Of a stretch of DNA of 64,000 bases, positions 61,458-64,000 are shown one piece after another. The translations under genes were made by a program, and so were the position numbers. Within the stretch, counting starts at the first letter, position 1, and each line of letters opens with the position of its first letter. The notes beneath the pieces were generated by a model. It ran no database searches, was not told the origin of the DNA, and saw nothing but the letters and a program-made list of their open reading frames with translations. The DNA lies in assembly GCA_018262975.1 (NCBI GenBank), contig JADFDG010000004.1:169961-233960 (forward strand). Direction: 5' to 3'. Origin of the DNA: Gammaproteobacteria bacterium. GTDB lineage: Bacteria > Pseudomonadota > Gammaproteobacteria > Pseudomonadales > JADFDG01.

Positions 61458-61865
61458 ATGAAAGCCGCATTGAAGACCAGCATCATGCTCGCCGCCCTGC
61501 TGGCCACCGCCACTGCCAGCGACGCCCGGGCCGCCGACACCACACCGGCCCAGCAACTGCAGCGGTTCAGCAGCGAAGCCGGCGCGCCCGGCAACGCCAC
61601 GCGCGGCAAGGCGTTCTTCAACAGCAAGCACGGCGACGAGTGGTCCTGCTCGTCCTGTCACGGCGCGCCCCCGACCGCTACCGGCAAGCATGCCTCCACC
61701 GGCAAGTCCATACCGCCGCTGGCGCCCGCGTTCAACGCCAAGGCCTTCACCGATTCGGCGAAGGTCGACAAATGGTTCCGCCGCAACTGCAAGGACGTGC
61801 TCTCGCGCGAATGCAGCGCCGCGGAAAAGGCCGACGTGATGGCCTACCTCAACAGCCTGCGCTGA
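61458..61865 (+). CDS. DUF1924 / SHP-type monoheme c-type cytochrome
   Basis: The 135-residue protein starts at Met 61458 with a signal peptide (KAALKTSIMLAALLATATAS, then DARA-AD). The single heme motif is SCSSCHGAPPTATGKHAST. A second cysteine pair (RRNCKDVLSRECSAAEKADV) near the C-terminus fits the DUF1924/sphaeroides-heme-protein family. SHP-type proteins bind small ligands at an open heme site. It heads the SHP-DHC-cytochrome b561 operon. Confidence 0.85.
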   Translation: MKAALKTSIMLAALLATATASDARAADTTPAQQLQRFSSEAGAPGNATRGKAFFNSKHGDEWSCSSCHGAPPTATGKHASTGKSIPPLAPAFNAKAFTDSAKVDKWFRRNCKDVLSRECSAAEKADVMAYLNSLR

Positions 61866-61901
61866 TCACACGTCAGCGCGCATACCCGGCGGAGCGATCG
61901 C

Positions 61902-62414
61902 ATGAAACATCACAAACCGTTCCTTCACGCGTGCCTGCTGGCGGGCTTGGCCGCCACGCCGTTCACGTGGGCCGACAGCGGTCGCGCCATGCCGCGCATC
62001 GTACCGCCGGCCTACACCGGAGAATGCGGCGCCTGCCACATCGCCTATCCACCGAGCCTGCTGCCGGCGCGTTCCTGGCAGCGGATCATGACCGGCCTCG
62101 ACAACCACTACGGCACCGACGCCACCCTCGATGACGCGACATTCAGGCAACTCGACACCTGGCTGCAGGCACACGCCGGCACCTACAAGCGCGTGACCAG
62201 CGAGCCGCCCGAGGACCGCATCACGCGATCGGCCTGGTTCGATCGCAAGCACCGCGACATCGACGCCACGGTCTGGAAACTGCCCGACGTGAAGAGCCCC
62301 GCCAACTGCGCGGCCTGCCACCGCGGCGCGGAACAAGGCCAGTTCGACGACGACAACCTGCGCCAGCCGGCCGGCCTCACGCCGCGCCAACGCCAGGCGT
62401 GGATCGACGATTGA
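61902..62414 (+). CDS. Diheme c-type cytochrome (DHC-type)
   Basis: The 170-residue protein has a signal peptide (LHACLLAGLAATPFTWA-DS) and two heme motifs, ECGACHIAYPP and NCAACHRGAEQG. The segment LLPARSWQRIMTGLDNHYGT, then DATLDDATFRQLDTWLQAHA, is characteristic of the DHC family that partners SHP. It probably passes electrons from the membrane b561 protein to the SHP-type protein. Confidence 0.9.
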   Translation: MKHHKPFLHACLLAGLAATPFTWADSGRAMPRIVPPAYTGECGACHIAYPPSLLPARSWQRIMTGLDNHYGTDATLDDATFRQLDTWLQAHAGTYKRVTSEPPEDRITRSAWFDRKHRDIDATVWKLPDVKSPANCAACHRGAEQGQFDDDNLRQPAGLTPRQRQAWIDD

Positions 62415-62434
62415 AGCGCCACCAGGAGAATGCC

Positions 62435-63208
62435 ATGCATACCTCGGAACCGATCGACAGCAGCACACACGGTGAAGTCGTCACCGAGCGGCCGACCCGG
62501 CTCGTGACCGACGCGCCGACACGCATGTTCCACGCCTTGTTCGCCGGCAGCTTCATCGGCGCCTTTGTCACCGCCGACAGCGAACACTGGCGGCTCGTGC
62601 ACGTCACGCTGGGCTACCTGTTCGCCGGCCTGCTCGGATTCCGGGTGCTGTACGGTCTGTTCGGCCCACGTCACGCCCGGCTGAGCCTGCTGGTACGCCG
62701 GCTGGCATCGGCGCCCGCGTGGCTACGCTCGCTGAAGCAGACAGGCTCGTGGCGGGACATCAAGTGGCGCCAGGGCCAGAACCTCGCCGTCGCGGCCGCC
62801 ATCCTCCTCATGTTGCTGCTGGTCATCCCCTTGACCCTGAGCGGCTACGCCACATGGAACGAATGGGGCGACGTGCTCGGCGGTGACTGGCCGGAAGAAC
62901 TCCACGAGTTCCTCGCCAATGCCTTCCTGGCCATCGTGCTGGTGCACGTCGCGCTGATCGCGGTGCTGAGCGTGATGCGTCACCAGAACCAGGCCCTGCC
63001 CATGCTGACCGGGCGCGTTGCCGGCGAGGGCTCAAGCCCGGTGAAGGACAACAAGGCGTGGCTGGCCGTGGTCTTGCTGCTGGCCGCCGTCGGCTTCAGT
63101 GCCTGGCAAATGCAGAGTGCACCGGACGGTGCCGCGGCGGGCGCGGGCGACAATCCGGAAGTGCAGTACGACTCCGATCGCTTCGACCGCGACAGGGATG
63201 ACGACTGA
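62435..63208 (+). CDS. Cytochrome b561-family membrane protein
   Basis: The 257-residue protein starts at ATG 62435 with GGAGA upstream. Four membrane helices carry heme-ligating histidines: RMFHALFAGSFIGAFVTADS, WRLVHVTLGYLFAGLLGFRV, a third helix (LAVAAAILLMLLLVIPLTLS), then ELHEFLANAFLAIVLVHVAL. It is followed by an extra C-terminal helix and an acidic tail. It is the presumed quinol-oxidising membrane anchor of the SHP-DHC electron path. Confidence 0.9.
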   Translation: MHTSEPIDSSTHGEVVTERPTRLVTDAPTRMFHALFAGSFIGAFVTADSEHWRLVHVTLGYLFAGLLGFRVLYGLFGPRHARLSLLVRRLASAPAWLRSLKQTGSWRDIKWRQGQNLAVAAAILLMLLLVIPLTLSGYATWNEWGDVLGGDWPEELHEFLANAFLAIVLVHVALIAVLSVMRHQNQALPMLTGRVAGEGSSPVKDNKAWLAVVLLLAAVGFSAWQMQSAPDGAAAGAGDNPEVQYDSDRFDRDRDDD

Positions 63209-63228
63209 CCACGCCACTGTGCGGACCC

Positions 63229-63255
63229 AAGCCCGGCGTCATGCCGGGCTTTTTC
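63229..63255 (+). terminator. Intrinsic terminator after cytochrome operon
   Basis: AAGCCCGGC-GTCAT-GCCGGGCTT followed by TTT forms a clear Rho-independent terminator 20 bases after the b561 stop. Confidence 0.85.
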
Positions 63256-63282
63256 ATTTCCAGCCGCGGCGGCTCGTTCAGA

Positions 63283-64000
63283 TCAACGCGCCGTCCGGTC
63301 CTGGTAGGCCTTCGCCTGCGCGTTGTCCGGCGCGATGCGCTTCTGCGCGCCCACCGCCCGCTTCACGAAATCGCCGACTCCCTCCGGCAAGCCCTGTTCG
63401 AGCACGCCGAACAGGCCCAGGCCTTTCGGCAGCGTGACCTCCGGCCGCCCGTGCCGGCACGAGGCGACGATCTCGCGTGCGACATCCTCGGGCGCGGATT
63501 TCGGCACGCCGCTGATGCCCAGGCCACTGGTGAGTTCCGTGCGCACCGCCGCCGGCAGGACGGTGGTGATGGTGACCTTCGACTTTGCGATCTCCGCGCG
63601 CACCGCGCGCGAGAGGCTCGCCACGCCGAATTTCGTCGCCGTGTAGACCGCCGCGCCCGGCACGCTCATCTTGCCGGCCATGGAGGCCACGTTGACGATG
63701 TGGCCGCGGTTGCGTTCCAGCATGCCGGGCAACACCAGGCGCATGCCGGTCACCACGCCGCCGAGGTTGATGGCGATCTCGCGGTGCTGGGTGTGCAGTG
63801 TCTGCTCCGCGAACTCGCCGGTGCGCATGATGCCGGCGTTGTTGACCAGCAGGTCCACCGGGCCGAGGCGCTCGGCCTCGGCGATGAATGCGGCGAACGA
63901 CTCGGGATCCGCCACGTCCAGCTTGAGCGCGACCGCACTGGCACCGATGGCGCGCGCCACTTCCTCGGCATGGTGCACGTCGAGGTCGCCGATCACCACG
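63283..64000 (-). CDS. SDR-family oxidoreductase (5' truncated by window), paralogue of 21.9-kb SDR
   Basis: The reading frame is open to the window edge; the N-terminal TGxxxGIG motif lies outside. The visible 238 residues contain NNAGIM, SMAGKMS and YTATK and a C-terminal LFGVLEQGLPEGVGDFVKRA. It is almost identical to the SDR at 21894-22709, with about 90% of residues matching by eye. Two copies on opposite flanks of the cassette array point to a duplication. The substrate is unknown. Confidence 0.93.
   Translation of the reverse strand, partial: VVIGDLDVHHAEEVARAIGASAVALKLDVADPESFAAFIAEAERLGPVDLLVNNAGIMRTGEFAEQTLHTQHREIAINLGGVVTGMRLVLPGMLERNRGHIVNVASMAGKMSVPGAAVYTATKFGVASLSRAVRAEIAKSKVTITTVLPAAVRTELTSGLGISGVPKSAPEDVAREIVASCRHGRPEVTLPKGLGLFGVLEQGLPEGVGDFVKRAVGAQKRIAPDNAQAKAYQDRTAR

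Noticed and set aside
1-64000. CRISPR array
   Set aside because: No short direct repeats with regular spacers were seen; the four R modules are kilobases apart.
1-64000. Complete insertion sequence or transposase
   Set aside because: No DDE-type or RAYT protein found in any frame; the only IS-like structures are the REP pair and the R modules.

Overview
The window is high-GC DNA from a gammaproteobacterium. The left third carries that class's housekeeping order: hemA-prfA-prmC-moeB on the minus strand, and a TPR lipoprotein-lolB-ispE-tRNA-Gln-prs-rplY-pth-ychF on the plus strand. I cannot name a genus. The abundance of SDR, TetR and DUF2236 genes suits an environmental, metabolically versatile lineage.

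Layout. 1-15.2 kb: gatA (5' cut by the window edge), gatB, a cyclic-nucleotide-binding protein, a secreted PilJ-like protein, then the heme/translation and LolB/IspE/Prs/Pth clusters. 15.2-20 kb: a REP-type inverted pair, TetR, a DUF2236 oxygenase-like protein, a secreted protein, an FAD oxidoreductase and a small twin-arginine protein, ending at an elongator tRNA-Met (19958-20034). 20-31 kb: secreted proteins, SDRs, TetR, and a LysR-DabB-DabA inorganic-carbon pump. 31-35.7 kb: a two-component system, an ICMT-like membrane methyltransferase and an EptA lipid A phosphoethanolamine transferase.

35.7-57.5 kb is the most unusual part. A boundary module occurs four times, around 35.84, 48.48, 53.71 and 57.43 kb. 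At its centre is the 14-bp sequence GGGCCTAGCCACCA, the exact 3' end of the tRNA-Met at 20 kb. The modules delimit three back-to-back cassettes. Cassette A (12.6 kb) holds Pb/Cd/Zn resistance: pbrR/pbrT-like genes, a P1B ATPase, czcCBA, ynfA and DUF3703. Cassette B (5.2 kb) holds TetR, a DevBCA-like exporter, a c-type cytochrome and parDE. Cassette C (3.7 kb) holds a HupE-like protein, a membrane anchor protein, DUF3147, YqaA, a CsoR-type repressor and a second parDE. After the third core in 5'-3' order a new cassette starts; after the fourth the sequence changes, and 18 bp there match the tRNA-Met 3' end plus its flank. I infer an array of integrase-less tRNA-Met-targeted cassettes (CIME-like accretion), with a possible total span of 37.4 kb from the tRNA. 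No integrase is visible in the window.

57.5-64 kb returns to chromosome-like content: a secreted lipoprotein, a PepSY-response regulator-kinase operon divergent from a DUF1924/SHP-type cytochrome, a diheme cytochrome and cytochrome b561, then an SDR cut by the window end that is a close paralogue of the SDR at 21.9 kb.

Several regulatory sites could be read directly: a MerR-type promoter with a 19-bp spacer before pbrT, a CsoR-like C/G-tract palindrome between the hupE and yqaA operons, and a 20-bp inverted repeat between an SDR and its divergent TetR.
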